A DNA stretch of 64,000 nucleotides from Veillonella parvula DSM 2008 (GCF_000024945.1 NC_013520.1:1575001-1639000), one strand, 5' to 3'; counted from the stretch's first letter, positions 53,061 to 62,967 are shown. Numbers and translations are program-made. Notes: generated by a model from the letters alone, not told the origin.

Positions 53061-56000
53061 TTAAATAACAGTATCAATTTGAATTCCATATTTAAAAGGC
53101 TTTATAATTCCAGCTCTCTGTTCTAAATATGCAATATTAGCCGCAGCAATTAATGCATTCTCCTTAGATGCACCTTTCACTATAGACCACAACTTATTTA
53201 TATACTCAGTAGAAAGCTCTGCCGGAGGAATAGGTCCGATTTTATTATCGTAATCAGGAAGCCATTCAAAATTATATATATCTTTTGCTTGCCCAACCAC
53301 ATGAACTTTATCTTCAGAAACTTTTGTCATTCTAACACCAAACTTTAATTTTCCGAATGCAGCTTTAGCATTAGTATTTGTCTCAATGGTAAAGTATTGT
53401 ACTTTACTTTCACCAACCGACATATCAAAACTAAGTTTTTTCACTTCTGTAATAAATGAAGAGTGGTTACTTATTAATTCAGATGCCCCTGTACCTAGCG
53501 GAAAATATTGTTTCTCCCCATCTCCATGTAATGCATGTTTGTAAAAAGCCACAGCTACACTATAGTCAGGAGAGAATTTGCCAAATATAGAAGCTAACAA
53601 ATCAGAACTTTTTCCAATCTGAGAGCCTTTAATTATTGACTTAGATAAAAAATTAAGGTCATCGTATTCTTGCTTATTTATTTCATCTAATATATCTCTA
53701 TCCATAGCAGCATAAGCTTCTTCTAAAGAACTTTTTACACCAGATTCATCATTCCATTTAGTGGCATAAGATGTCACTGCTGCACCAGTATTTACTGATC
53801 CGCCAGTTACTTTATTAACCACACCACCTACAGCAGCACTCAACCATTGTACTAATGCTGGATCATGTTTAGCTACTTTCTTAATTTCACCAATCAACAT
53901 CTCATTCGTCATAGTAGCTTTAAAACCACTACCCGGTGCATTACCAGCCATACGAGCTGCCAACTCACCTATTACACCATGAGCAATGGACTTAGCGACT
54001 TTGCCATCCTTAGTTGTTGGTTGCCAATTATGTAGTTGCTCAAATGCATTTTTAGAGAACAAACGAGCTAATTCTTGACGTTCTTCAATTTTCTTTTTAT
54101 CAAAAATCTTATCTAATTGATGCAATGTATTTTCGGTATTCGTATTAATGGTCTTAGTATCAATTTCTTTACCATCTACAGTTAGTATACCATCAGAGAT
54201 AGCAGATTGAGTAGTAGAGCTTGCTTTACCTTTAGAGCCTACACCTAAGTTTGGAACTAGACCGATATTGTTATAAATTTTATCATAGCCTTTTTTATCA
54301 TTGGTCTTCATCTCTTCGAGTTTCTTTTTACTACCATAGTAGTTATAGCCAATACCATTGTTACTATATGTATATTCAGCTTCGTTTTGGATATCTTTCA
54401 TCTCTAGAGATTTTGTAGTCAATTTATTCTTAGCTTTCGGAGCGTTACTTTTAATTAGAGCACCTTCTAATGTAGTACTGTTACCTACATTAATGTCATA
54501 GCCTTCTTCTCCAGCAAGAATACCAGCTTGTTGAGTTACGCTTTTCCATTTGCTATCAATTCGTCCTACACTAGCATTTATACTGCCAGTTGGATCTTTG
54601 AAATTAGGTTTCGAGGATACAGAGAATCCAGCGGACTTACTATGTTCTTTAAAGTTATCTACATCTTGCAAACTTTGAATATGTAAATCACGACCTGTAT
54701 CTACTTCAACTTTTTTACCAGATACAGTAGAGCCAATAATATTCGTATCTCGTTTTGCTTTAAGTTGTGCTAGTTCAGCAGCTTTTATTTTTGTTGGCAC
54801 ATAGCTTTCTTGATGAGTATCTCCATTTTGTCGTGCCATATGAGCACTCGCATTAATATCGAGAAGTCCACCACCAGTTAAACTAATACTCGCGCCTGCA
54901 CTCCAGCCAGAACTCTTATAGTCATTTTTCACATCTACTGTATTCTTACCAGCCTCTATATTAATATCGCTAGCGCTAGCCAAACTAATAGATTGAGCAG
55001 ATACGCTTTCACCAGTAAGAGTAATACCATTTTTCTTAGCATCATGAGCCGTTAGATGAACATCGCCGTCACTAATAATAGTACCACCTTTATAAGTCGC
55101 AGTATCTACTGTTTGACCTTGTTTCTGTGATGTACTACCAATTGATACAGATAAATTAACAGCATCATCAATATTTTTAGGACCTCGTTTAGCTTTACCA
55201 TTTACTTTTTCAACTTTACCAGTCACTGCATCTCGTATTTTAGCTCCATGTAAAGCACTATCTACAGCTTCATATCCATCTTGTAACTGTTTCCGAGCTT
55301 CATTAAGTTCAAGTGCTGCCAAACGTTTATCATCACGGCCACCAGCTTGTTTAATAGTTCGCGTTGCATTCGTTATACTATCAGCTATAGCACCACCTAA
55401 TGCCACTGTTAAACCGGACTTTTTATAGCGATCATCATGTGTCATATGTTGTGTATCAGTATTACCATCAAGGGTCACTGCAGCGCCCTCAATTGTAGTA
55501 CCGGTTTTACTTAATACATCGGCACTAGTAAGATGTACCATATCATTTGCCGTAATATTTACATTGCCCTTCGTACTAGCAATAGTATTACGTACGGTTT
55601 CCTCTTCACGATTGGTATCATCTATATTTCGTTTTTCTGTACCAATAGTAAATCCGATACCACTTCCCATTAAACCTGAAGTCTTATGACGATATGTACT
55701 CACTTCTTTCGTTACATTCTTATCCGCACCGAGTTCAACCTTGCCAGCTGCTGACACTTGAACGCCTTGTTCCCCCATCAGTTTAGCGGATTGTCCCGTC
55801 ACATCATGACCAGATTTAATCGTAACTTCTTTACCACTCACAACAGAACCTGTTACAGCAGTCACTTGTGCCACACTGGTTGCATCTGTACGTTCCCGTT
55901 TAACTAAACTTTTCTTCTTGTCCTTATACACATGGTCAACAGTACTTGTAGCCGCTGCAGTATCAAGTTTTACATTCTTACCTTCCACCTGTGCCTTATC

Positions 56001-58970
56001 AACAGCCAGGATTTCACTACCACTAAGTGCTACATCAGCATTAGCAGCCACAGTTACATTGTTACCTTCCACACTGCTGCCTACAGAGGTTGCTTCATTC
56101 ACTAAATCATGTGTTTCTGTAGTCTGAGAATGACCGCCACCGGATTTTCCTTTGTCATAGCGATGTTCCTCTAATTCATGATTCGCTGTCATAGACTGCA
56201 TGTTTACCTGACGTCCAGCTACTAGAGCAACATCCTTATCGGAAGTCACTTTACCACCCTGCATAGCAACATCACGACCTGCTGTAACTACAGCATCGCC
56301 TTTCGCCGTAATTTGACCTTGATCTACAGCAGTTACCGTTTCACGACGGCTATTGGCACTGTTCCATACAACCTTACTATTGCTAGCTTCGTACTTGACG
56401 CCGTTATTGATAACATCACGATCTGCCGCCACGACAAGCTTTCCTTTTTCATCGGTTTGCTTAATCGTACCGCCCTCATTTATCACATCATTCTTAGCAT
56501 ATACAGTTGTACGGTCACGCCCTTCTATCGTGCCTTGTGTATTACGAACATCGGTATCCGCCACCACTGTTGTTGTGCGACCTTTAATCAGTCCGTTATC
56601 ATTGTGTATCATATGACCATGTACAGTTATCGCATCATCCGCCACTATGCTACCGCGATTATGCATCGTACCCACTTGTAAATTAATCGATTGAGCCTGC
56701 ATATTCGCTGCGCCCTCAACACGCTGTGTAGATGGTGCCAAATATAATGTCGGTACAAGTAAAGTTTCAGTCTTGCCATTTGGTAATACTACTGATTGAC
56801 TAACAAGCATCACTACATCTTCTGTTAACTGTTGTTGTTCCGTTTCAGTTAATCCTTGTCCAAGTACCATAGACTTAGACTTCATTATAGTGAGGCCTGC
56901 ATCCATCAACTTACGATACTGCTCCTCCTCTGTTAATCCCGCTTGTAGTCTACTTTTTCCTGTTTGACGTAAAATAGCCTGCATCACCAATTGTTGTTCG
57001 TAATAACCATCTCCTAATCGTTTTTGTGTACGCATAGGGTTGAGTTGTAAACGATTGATAACATAATCAGAGGATAAAAAGGTTCTTCGATTGGTAAAAT
57101 TCGGATCTGTTTCCATCGCATAGGATGTGTTTGGATTGGTAGATAACTGACTCATAGACGTCAATACCGACGTATCTACCGTAGCACCTGTTGTGCTGTT
57201 CGCTATATTGCTACCATACACAGCTACCGGCACATCTATCGGTTGAACTACATCATTATGGTACTCTGCCTCGCGAATATTCGTAGAGTCCCAACCTTTT
57301 TGTTTATGGCGACTATAACCGGTAGCAGTTCCATTTTCACTAATATATTCTTTTCCTTTCGGATTAAGCGCTTCATAATGACCCATTTTACCAGTCAAAG
57401 TGCCCGCTGCACTAATTTGGCTAGCATCATTAGTCAGAACATCCGCTTCAATCTGTAAGTTACCACCCGAAATAATACGCCCTGGTTTAGAGGTATCTAC
57501 TACTTCTTTTACTCGTGTACGGTCATATTCATATTTAGTCCAACTATCGTGATGCTCTCCATTAATAGATAATTGTAAATTTTCAGAAGAGTGAACTACA
57601 ACCTTATCTTGTGGAATCGGATCATCGTGCCCATAAATGCGTTCCTCAGAAAGCTGGTACCGCTTGATACTACCTGCTGGTGCCACTTCATTTTTAACAT
57701 GCTCCGTAGTTCCTGTAGTAGCCCGTTTCAACGTAACGCCACCATTTTTATTAGCAATGGATTTGGCGAGAATCACACCATGTTGACCAGCCTCAATAGT
57801 AGCATCCACATTAATTAATGTATCCATTTTACCGGATATAACGCCGTTAAAATCCATCGTCTTTCCAAGTTGTAGTACGCCTTCAGACTTCAGTACACTA
57901 CCATTTGTATTCTGTATTGTATTAGTAGCTACTGCTAAATTATTACGTGCGATGAGTACCGGTGCATTTTTCGTAACAGCATTACCAGTTTGTGTAAAAA
58001 AGTCTGCCGAAATACGTGCCGAATCAGCATATAATTTAGCTTTACCGGCTTGTGTAAAACCTTTTGCTTTTATACTCATATCCGGCGACACCACAGTACC
58101 GCTATTTTGCACCTTACCATTACTATCAACAGTGATACTATTTTGCGCCGAAAGTATCCCTTTATTATTTACACCAAAGCCATCATTAGTACCTACTAAG
58201 TACATACTATTCGCATACATACCACCGATTTGAGATACATCCAGACCTACTTGCTCTGAGTTACCGGTCTTCGTAACATTAGTTACCTTACCACCACCAT
58301 CGACAGATACTGTGTTTTTACCAGTTACAACATGGCTTTCATCAGCCCATACCTTTCCGTTGAGCTGTACCGCTTCCGCCAAAATATCTGTACGTGATGT
58401 ACGCGATGTATCGAGCCCTTGTCCCGATACCGTCACAGTACCTTGTTTCACATCATATCCAGAAATTTTTCCATCAGTAATAATAGGATTACCTGTTGTT
58501 AATGTAGCTGCACTAGTATTAATAAATGTCCCATTATTAACAGCAATCCCATTTGGATTAGCAATGATAACATGTGCCTTACGCCCCGCTACCTCTAAGG
58601 CACCATTCATTGCAGTCGCACCCGTTCCAGTTACTTCATTTAAAATCGTCTTAGCTGCAGCACCTCTCAAGTTAGGATTACCCATCACATAGCCAGCTAG
58701 TTCTGTAGATACAGGTCTCCTTGAGTTATTTAGAATAACCCCTTTGTCATCTACATTAAACATATCATACTGATTGTGAGATAAGCCCTTAGCATTTGGT
58801 TTATTAATATTCACAATTGGAGTTCCATTACGAGCTTCATCCATATTAGGACCCATTGCACCTTTATTTGGTACAATAGATTGAGCTACTGCTAGCGGAA
58901 TCCACAATCCGGAATTTGTCACTAATAGGGCTGCACACAATGCAGTCGCTGTATACTGTTTAATTTTCAT
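53061..58970 (-). CDS. CdiA/FhaB-type two-partner secreted effector with C-terminal toxin
   Basis: 1969 residues from MKIKQYTATALCAALL (AAGGAGAG site before it; an upstream ATG adds 17 unlikely residues). Signal peptide to about residue 30; TPS/haemagglutination-activity domain about 35-180 with PIVNINKPNAKGLSHNQYDMF, NPNL and NPNGI; degenerate filamentous haemagglutinin beta-helix repeats to about 1370; a region also found in the orphan cassette from about 1378 to 1640; a pre-toxin part ending SYATKWND near 1737; and a unique 230-residue C-terminus (with GDGEKQYFPLG and IYNFEWLPDYDNK). Likely a contact-dependent inhibition effector; the toxin type is not recognised. Shorter than classical CdiA (about 3000). 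Confidence 0.88.
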   Translation of the reverse strand: MKIKQYTATALCAALLVTNSGLWIPLAVAQSIVPNKGAMGPNMDEARNGTPIVNINKPNAKGLSHNQYDMFNVDDKGVILNNSRRPVSTELAGYVMGNPNLRGAAAKTILNEVTGTGATAMNGALEVAGRKAHVIIANPNGIAVNNGTFINTSAATLTTGNPIITDGKISGYDVKQGTVTVSGQGLDTSRTSRTDILAEAVQLNGKVWADESHVVTGKNTVSVDGGGKVTNVTKTGNSEQVGLDVSQIGGMYANSMYLVGTNDGFGVNNKGILSAQNSITVDSNGKVQNSGTVVSPDMSIKAKGFTQAGKAKLYADSARISADFFTQTGNAVTKNAPVLIARNNLAVATNTIQNTNGSVLKSEGVLQLGKTMDFNGVISGKMDTLINVDATIEAGQHGVILAKSIANKNGGVTLKRATTGTTEHVKNEVAPAGSIKRYQLSEERIYGHDDPIPQDKVVVHSSENLQLSINGEHHDSWTKYEYDRTRVKEVVDTSKPGRIISGGNLQIEADVLTNDASQISAAGTLTGKMGHYEALNPKGKEYISENGTATGYSRHKQKGWDSTNIREAEYHNDVVQPIDVPVAVYGSNIANSTTGATVDTSVLTSMSQLSTNPNTSYAMETDPNFTNRRTFLSSDYVINRLQLNPMRTQKRLGDGYYEQQLVMQAILRQTGKSRLQAGLTEEEQYRKLMDAGLTIMKSKSMVLGQGLTETEQQQLTEDVVMLVSQSVVLPNGKTETLLVPTLYLAPSTQRVEGAANMQAQSINLQVGTMHNRGSIVADDAITVHGHMIHNDNGLIKGRTTTVVADTDVRNTQGTIEGRDRTTVYAKNDVINEGGTIKQTDEKGKLVVAADRDVINNGVKYEASNSKVVWNSANSRRETVTAVDQGQITAKGDAVVTAGRDVAMQGGKVTSDKDVALVAGRQVNMQSMTANHELEEHRYDKGKSGGGHSQTTETHDLVNEATSVGSSVEGNNVTVAANADVALSGSEILAVDKAQVEGKNVKLDTAAATSTVDHVYKDKKKSLVKRERTDATSVAQVTAVTGSVVSGKEVTIKSGHDVTGQSAKLMGEQGVQVSAAGKVELGADKNVTKEVSTYRHKTSGLMGSGIGFTIGTEKRNIDDTNREEETVRNTIASTKGNVNITANDMVHLTSADVLSKTGTTIEGAAVTLDGNTDTQHMTHDDRYKKSGLTVALGGAIADSITNATRTIKQAGGRDDKRLAALELNEARKQLQDGYEAVDSALHGAKIRDAVTGKVEKVNGKAKRGPKNIDDAVNLSVSIGSTSQKQGQTVDTATYKGGTIISDGDVHLTAHDAKKNGITLTGESVSAQSISLASASDINIEAGKNTVDVKNDYKSSGWSAGASISLTGGGLLDINASAHMARQNGDTHQESYVPTKIKAAELAQLKAKRDTNIIGSTVSGKKVEVDTGRDLHIQSLQDVDNFKEHSKSAGFSVSSKPNFKDPTGSINASVGRIDSKWKSVTQQAGILAGEEGYDINVGNSTTLEGALIKSNAPKAKNKLTTKSLEMKDIQNEAEYTYSNNGIGYNYYGSKKKLEEMKTNDKKGYDKIYNNIGLVPNLGVGSKGKASSTTQSAISDGILTVDGKEIDTKTINTNTENTLHQLDKIFDKKKIEERQELARLFSKNAFEQLHNWQPTTKDGKVAKSIAHGVIGELAARMAGNAPGSGFKATMTNEMLIGEIKKVAKHDPALVQWLSAAVGGVVNKVTGGSVNTGAAVTSYATKWNDESGVKSSLEEAYAAMDRDILDEINKQEYDDLNFLSKSIIKGSQIGKSSDLLASIFGKFSPDYSVAVAFYKHALHGDGEKQYFPLGTGASELISNHSSFITEVKKLSFDMSVGESKVQYFTIETNTNAKAAFGKLKFGVRMTKVSEDKVHVVGQAKDIYNFEWLPDYDNKIGPIPPAELSTEYINKLWSIVKGASKENALIAAANIAYLEQRAGIIKPFKYGIQIDTVI

Positions 58971-59027
58971 TATTCTCTCCTTATAGTCTCTCATTTGATA
59001 ACACACAAAGATAACACACAAACTTGA

Positions 59028-60725
59028 TTAAAATTGGTAAGCAGATCTAAACGCCCAAACACTTGTATCCGTTACAAATCCGTCAGGTTTCTTAATTGGT
59101 TTCCCCCATGACACATCATAGCGAAACGCATCGCCGATATTACCACGAACACCGATAACCCCACCTACTAATGTATTACCGATTTGTGTCGCTGTGGATG
59201 GTCCCCATACATGACCTATATCTACACCTATATACGGAGTTATTCGTTGTCGTCTGAACGGTAAGGCCCATTCATTTTGAATGTAGTAACCGGAGTCACC
59301 ACGTAATGTTTCTTCCCCATTGAAGCCACGTACGGAATAACGTCCACCGATACTAAATTGATCGGTTCCGAACAGACGTTGATTGGTAAATTGGCTTCTA
59401 AAACGCATCGTATACACACCTTGTTTATGACCGATGCGTACACCGCTTTGAATTTCACCTTCTAGTCCCGCCATTTTATATAACGTAGTTGGATTATCTG
59501 CCAAACCTTCCCAACTGCGTACCATAGCACCTAGACCTCGTATACCTTGACGATAAAAGAGGTATATATCGGACATAGTATTCCCACTATATTGACGATG
59601 AGATAATCCTAGCTCCAATGCAGTGGTATGTTGCTCCTGTACACCAATTTCTATATCATCAATATAACTATGGCGTGTCTTATGAATCACTTTAGCGACA
59701 GCGGCTGTCTTAGAACGACTCGTCCGATTCAACACTTGCTCTACAGAAAACTCAACTCCTCGAGTATTCCCTGAAGAACGGAACGCTTCTGGCATAAATA
59801 CCAATTGATGATAACTATATTGATATGTAGATAAACGATACATCCGATTTCCATCAGGCACTGCATAATTTACGGCATACTGCTTCGATCCATGACCATC
59901 ACCATGATGCCCAATATCTTTAGTAATACTAGTCGACAAGGTATCATTAAGACCTGCCAATTGACTAAATGACACATACATAGTACCTTGATACTTCCCT
60001 GTGGATTCATAACCAGCATTATCCAACAACAAAGATCCATGTACAAAACCTTTTTGTTCTACCGTTAATTTCACTATTGAATGAAGGGGTTTTGTTCCCG
60101 GCTCAATACTAAGCTTCACATCTTGCCCCGGTACATTTCGCATCTGGTCTATACCTTGTTCTAATGCTTGTCTACGCAGTACATATCCGGGACGAACAGG
60201 AAATGCACTTCGCCAATTCGTGCGAGCTTTCGGATTCGTAAGAATAATATCCTCTACATAACCTGGTAAAATCTCAAAAGTCAGTATACCTGATTGCAAA
60301 TCTTGATTTGGTACTACCACTTGACTCGTTACATATCCATCAGCAAGAATTTGCTCTTGTAATTGCTTTTGTAAAACAGCAATCCCCTCTGCCCCAATGT
60401 TGTTATGATTATATATTTTCAGTCGATTCCTATACTTCTTAAAGGCTGGTTCTGATGACGTAATCACAATCTGATCAATTGGAAATGACACTGCTTCTTG
60501 TGGTAATGCATCCATAGGTGCGCCATTTAAATTGTCATAACTTGATTCTGAACGCGACAAAGCGGCCCTTGCCATCGGTGCCTCCGCGCGTTGACGCAAA
60601 GAAGCATCGGCTCGAGCCGCTTCTTGTTGAATAAATGAGGAAGGTACATCCGCTGCCAAAGTTGTCGTTGCACACATAACGCCAACTAAGCCCACACAAC
60701 CGGCAGCGATTGATACTACTTTCAT
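59028..60725 (-). CDS. FhaC/ShlB/CdiB-type outer-membrane transporter
   Basis: 565 residues. Signal peptide about 1-24 (MKVVSIAAGCVGLVGVMCATTTLAADV), a linker, POTRA domains (about 75-225, with EGIAVLQKQLQEQILADGYVTSQVVVPNQDL), and a 16-strand barrel of ShlB type. VRGF in GGRYSVRGFNGEETLRGDSGYY is the conserved lock motif of loop 6, and the last residue is Phe as in BAM-inserted barrels. It exports the neighbouring CdiA/FhaB protein. Six bases separate its stop from the next start of the same unit. The presence of this protein shows that the host has an outer membrane. Confidence 0.94.
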   Translation of the reverse strand: MKVVSIAAGCVGLVGVMCATTTLAADVPSSFIQQEAARADASLRQRAEAPMARAALSRSESSYDNLNGAPMDALPQEAVSFPIDQIVITSSEPAFKKYRNRLKIYNHNNIGAEGIAVLQKQLQEQILADGYVTSQVVVPNQDLQSGILTFEILPGYVEDIILTNPKARTNWRSAFPVRPGYVLRRQALEQGIDQMRNVPGQDVKLSIEPGTKPLHSIVKLTVEQKGFVHGSLLLDNAGYESTGKYQGTMYVSFSQLAGLNDTLSTSITKDIGHHGDGHGSKQYAVNYAVPDGNRMYRLSTYQYSYHQLVFMPEAFRSSGNTRGVEFSVEQVLNRTSRSKTAAVAKVIHKTRHSYIDDIEIGVQEQHTTALELGLSHRQYSGNTMSDIYLFYRQGIRGLGAMVRSWEGLADNPTTLYKMAGLEGEIQSGVRIGHKQGVYTMRFRSQFTNQRLFGTDQFSIGGRYSVRGFNGEETLRGDSGYYIQNEWALPFRRQRITPYIGVDIGHVWGPSTATQIGNTLVGGVIGVRGNIGDAFRYDVSWGKPIKKPDGFVTDTSVWAFRSAYQF

Positions 60726-60776
60726 AATTCTCTCTCCTATATATTACTTTCAAATAATTATTAACTTATTAGTCTG

Positions 60777-60805
60777 ATTATATCTCTCAGAAAACATAAA
60801 ATCAA
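60777..60805 (-). promoter_or_regulatory. promoter of the two-partner secretion operon
   Basis: TTGATT (60800-60805), 17 bases, TATAAT (60777-60782) on the minus strand, about 50 bases before the transporter ATG. Confidence 0.75.
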
Positions 60806-60926
60806 CATTTTATGTATATATATGTTTTATATCACAAAAGAGAGTTACTTCATATAACTTTCTTTCACTAATCAATCAAAATATACTTAATTTTAGTTAT
60901 ATTCAGTTTCATATTGCAATTTAAGA

Positions 60927-61316
60927 TTATTTAAAATTATCAGTTATCACATTAAAAAGAATCATAAGCATAAAAATAACTATTATAGGTATTACAGAAT
61001 AAAAATCTCTTTTTGCTTTTTTCAATAGAATAGGCATTTTCTCTAAAGTAAGTGAAGAATCAGACTTAACGGCTAAAATTCTTAACCACAATTCTAACAC
61101 CCAATTTAATATACCTATAATAGCTAACAGATGAATTAAATTAACACTATCATAAGGAAAATTAATGAGTATAAAAACCAGACATCCTATTCCTATTTCT
61201 GTATATAACATGGATTTAGAACGTTTAACTTGTTCCTTTTCTAATACAAAATAAGGGTTCTTAATAAAATATAGACAATATATACATAATAAAAATAATG
61301 AAAGACCAATCTTCAT
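60927..61316 (-). CDS. small membrane protein, unknown function
   Basis: 129 residues from MKIGLSLFLLCIY, chosen because GGAG lies six bases before this ATG. Three to four hydrophobic spans: residues 1-20, 42-58, 62-85 and 105-123. No recognised family. It lies upstream of the secretion operon with AT-rich sequence like its neighbours. It could be an immunity protein or simply a cargo gene of the island. Confidence 0.55.
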   Translation of the reverse strand: MKIGLSLFLLCIYCLYFIKNPYFVLEKEQVKRSKSMLYTEIGIGCLVFILINFPYDSVNLIHLLAIIGILNWVLELWLRILAVKSDSSLTLEKMPILLKKAKRDFYSVIPIIVIFMLMILFNVITDNFK

Positions 61317-61342
61317 ATATAGCTCCATTTAAAGTAATAAAA

Positions 61343-61774
61343 TTATAAATGCAAGATTTCTAGCCAATTGTTACGTGCTAACAGTACAAGATATCCATCA
61401 TTCTCTGAATTCTTTGTTACATATACTCTATATGATTCATTTTCATATACATAAAGAGACTTAGTTTGGTTAACTAAAATCCATTCCCCATTTAAGGGCT
61501 TTATTGATTTTATATCTCTATGTAGTGAATCTTTCTTTATACTTATTGATACACCTATAGATAATAGATTTCTTCTGTTCGGATCATATACATCTCCATC
61601 AATTATATAGTGTTCTCGCGGAAAAGCTACATTTAAAGCTTGTGTCAGTTCCATTCTAGACTGCTCAACAGTATCATTAAACAAAAACCTATAACCTAAT
61701 CCACAAATTAGCCATACGAAAAAACAACCTATAAATGTGTACCAAATAACAGAATAAATTGTTTTAAAACTCAT
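61343..61774 (-). CDS. membrane-anchored protein, possible orphan immunity
   Basis: 143 residues with one N-terminal membrane helix (about residues 7-30, YSVIWYTFIGCFFVWLICGLGYRFLF) and a hydrophilic domain of about 110 residues (GDVYDPNRRNLLSIGVSISI). No family recognised. Its ATG is embedded in the end of a short coding remnant (61764-61904). Located among orphan immunity-like genes, with 26 bases between it and the next small membrane gene. Confidence 0.55.
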   Translation of the reverse strand: MSFKTIYSVIWYTFIGCFFVWLICGLGYRFLFNDTVEQSRMELTQALNVAFPREHYIIDGDVYDPNRRNLLSIGVSISIKKDSLHRDIKSIKPLNGEWILVNQTKSLYVYENESYRVYVTKNSENDGYLVLLARNNWLEILHL

Positions 61775-61904
61775 CCCTAATTTTCCCTCTTACCTCATCA
61801 ATATCACTAATATCAGAGTCAGTTCTATTAGTTGACTCTGTAGTATAGTATGCCACCCATCGGTTCCGAAACCCTAATGAACAGATGCATAAAAGCTTAT
61901 CTAA
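61764..61904 (-). pseudogene. 46-codon remnant with NRW...VRG pattern
   Basis: Open frame after a TGA with no start codon, ending GKIRDEF and TAA inside the start of the next gene. It contains NRW, then 21 residues, then VRG. The reading frame at 62809-62967 has NRW, 22 residues, VRG. These may be 3' ends of decayed related genes. Confidence 0.4.
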
Positions 61905-61928
61905 TCAATTTCATCAACGAACTTAAAA

Positions 61929-62816
61929 TTATTTATCTCCATAAGTTAGCGCTAAAGATACCTCACCATTAGAGGTTAATGTATATACTAAACCAGAGAA
62001 TGGGTTTTGATTATAGAATTTAAAAGTCTCAATCATCGCTACAACTTCATTTTTTAAATCATACATAATTTCCGAAATAATAGCAGGCTCTTCATCATTA
62101 TTTTCCACATACTTTGTAATACATGAGTCATCCTCAGTTTTATAAACCCAAAGCTCTACAAAGGGATTATTAACATTCATATCAAAGTGTAATTTAGCAC
62201 GATGCCAATTTAGAGGCATTAATTTATATATATTTTTGGCCACTTTATTATAATGTTTTTCAAGTTCCGATTCTAAGCTTTTATGCTTTAACTTAAACGC
62301 CTTATCAATGGCAGTATAATTTTTTGCTAATACACTAGACTCCATATCTTCCAATAATAAAATACCTCGTGGACCTTTTAGCATTTCTTTATATATATCC
62401 GGCTCAAATTCATCTTCTCTAGCTAGAACACCAAAATTCTGATATTCCCACTTATATCTATTTTGAAGCCAACAATCGTCAGTTACAGGATCATTATGAA
62501 ATTCACAATGGGGCTCATAATCATCGCGTGAAATATACATTGTTCCCCACGTCCATTGTTCTGTAGAAGCTTCATGAAGTAAACGTACATACGTCAAAAT
62601 CTCACTAGTCCCAGCTTTTATAGATTTTACTTTTTCATCATTACAATTATATAGCAAATCACCATCAGTAATAATAGAACCGGAAGGGGTCTTAACATTG
62701 TAACAGGCTGAACTCATGCCTGATTCTGTACATTCAAAAAACAAATAACACTTATACCAATGTATTGGCATACAATCAATAAGTATATCTCTTATTTTCT
62801 TAATATATCTATCCAT
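61929..62816 (-). CDS. tandem two-domain YezG-like (DUF600) immunity-family protein
   Basis: 295 residues composed of two related halves. The second (about 195-295: IYKLMPLNWHRAKLHFDMN, ELWVYKT, FSGLVYTLTSNGEVSLALTYGD) follows the YezG/DUF600 pattern (I...IP..W.k..ly.e... and final S.GkfsvdY.Yd). The first (about 8-125: IRDILIDCMPIHWYKCYLFFECT, TWGTMYISRDDYEPHCEF) looks like a diverged copy. YezG proteins neutralise polymorphic toxins, so this is probably an orphan immunity gene. No toxin gene is adjacent in the window. Confidence 0.6.
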   Translation of the reverse strand: MDRYIKKIRDILIDCMPIHWYKCYLFFECTESGMSSACYNVKTPSGSIITDGDLLYNCNDEKVKSIKAGTSEILTYVRLLHEASTEQWTWGTMYISRDDYEPHCEFHNDPVTDDCWLQNRYKWEYQNFGVLAREDEFEPDIYKEMLKGPRGILLLEDMESSVLAKNYTAIDKAFKLKHKSLESELEKHYNKVAKNIYKLMPLNWHRAKLHFDMNVNNPFVELWVYKTEDDSCITKYVENNDEEPAIISEIMYDLKNEVVAMIETFKFYNQNPFSGLVYTLTSNGEVSLALTYGDK

Positions 62817-62967
62817 ATATCCTCACATTAATTATTAGGAATTTCGTCGAAAAATCTTCTATCCCTCTTACATCATCATTAGTAATGATTCGATGTTTAT
62901 CTAAATCAAGAAATGTTAGTTCATAACCTAAATAATACCAGCGATTATTGTTAGTATTTAGCACCAT
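62809..62967 (-). pseudogene. 52-codon remnant upstream of the YezG-like gene
   Basis: ATG at 62967, ending TAG 62809-62811, overlapping the next start by eight bases. It contains NNNRWYYLGYELTFLDL and DDVRGIEDF. Just upstream, in another frame, a piece LEDFSKEALYNVRKMLMNSDHGAKY (start-less, partly overlapping) looks like the former continuation, so this is probably a decayed gene. Confidence 0.4.

Noticed and set aside
55918-58692. Plus-strand frames inside the large secreted protein gene
   Set aside because: Antisense shadows of a repetitive beta-helix gene; no ribosome sites or recognisable products.
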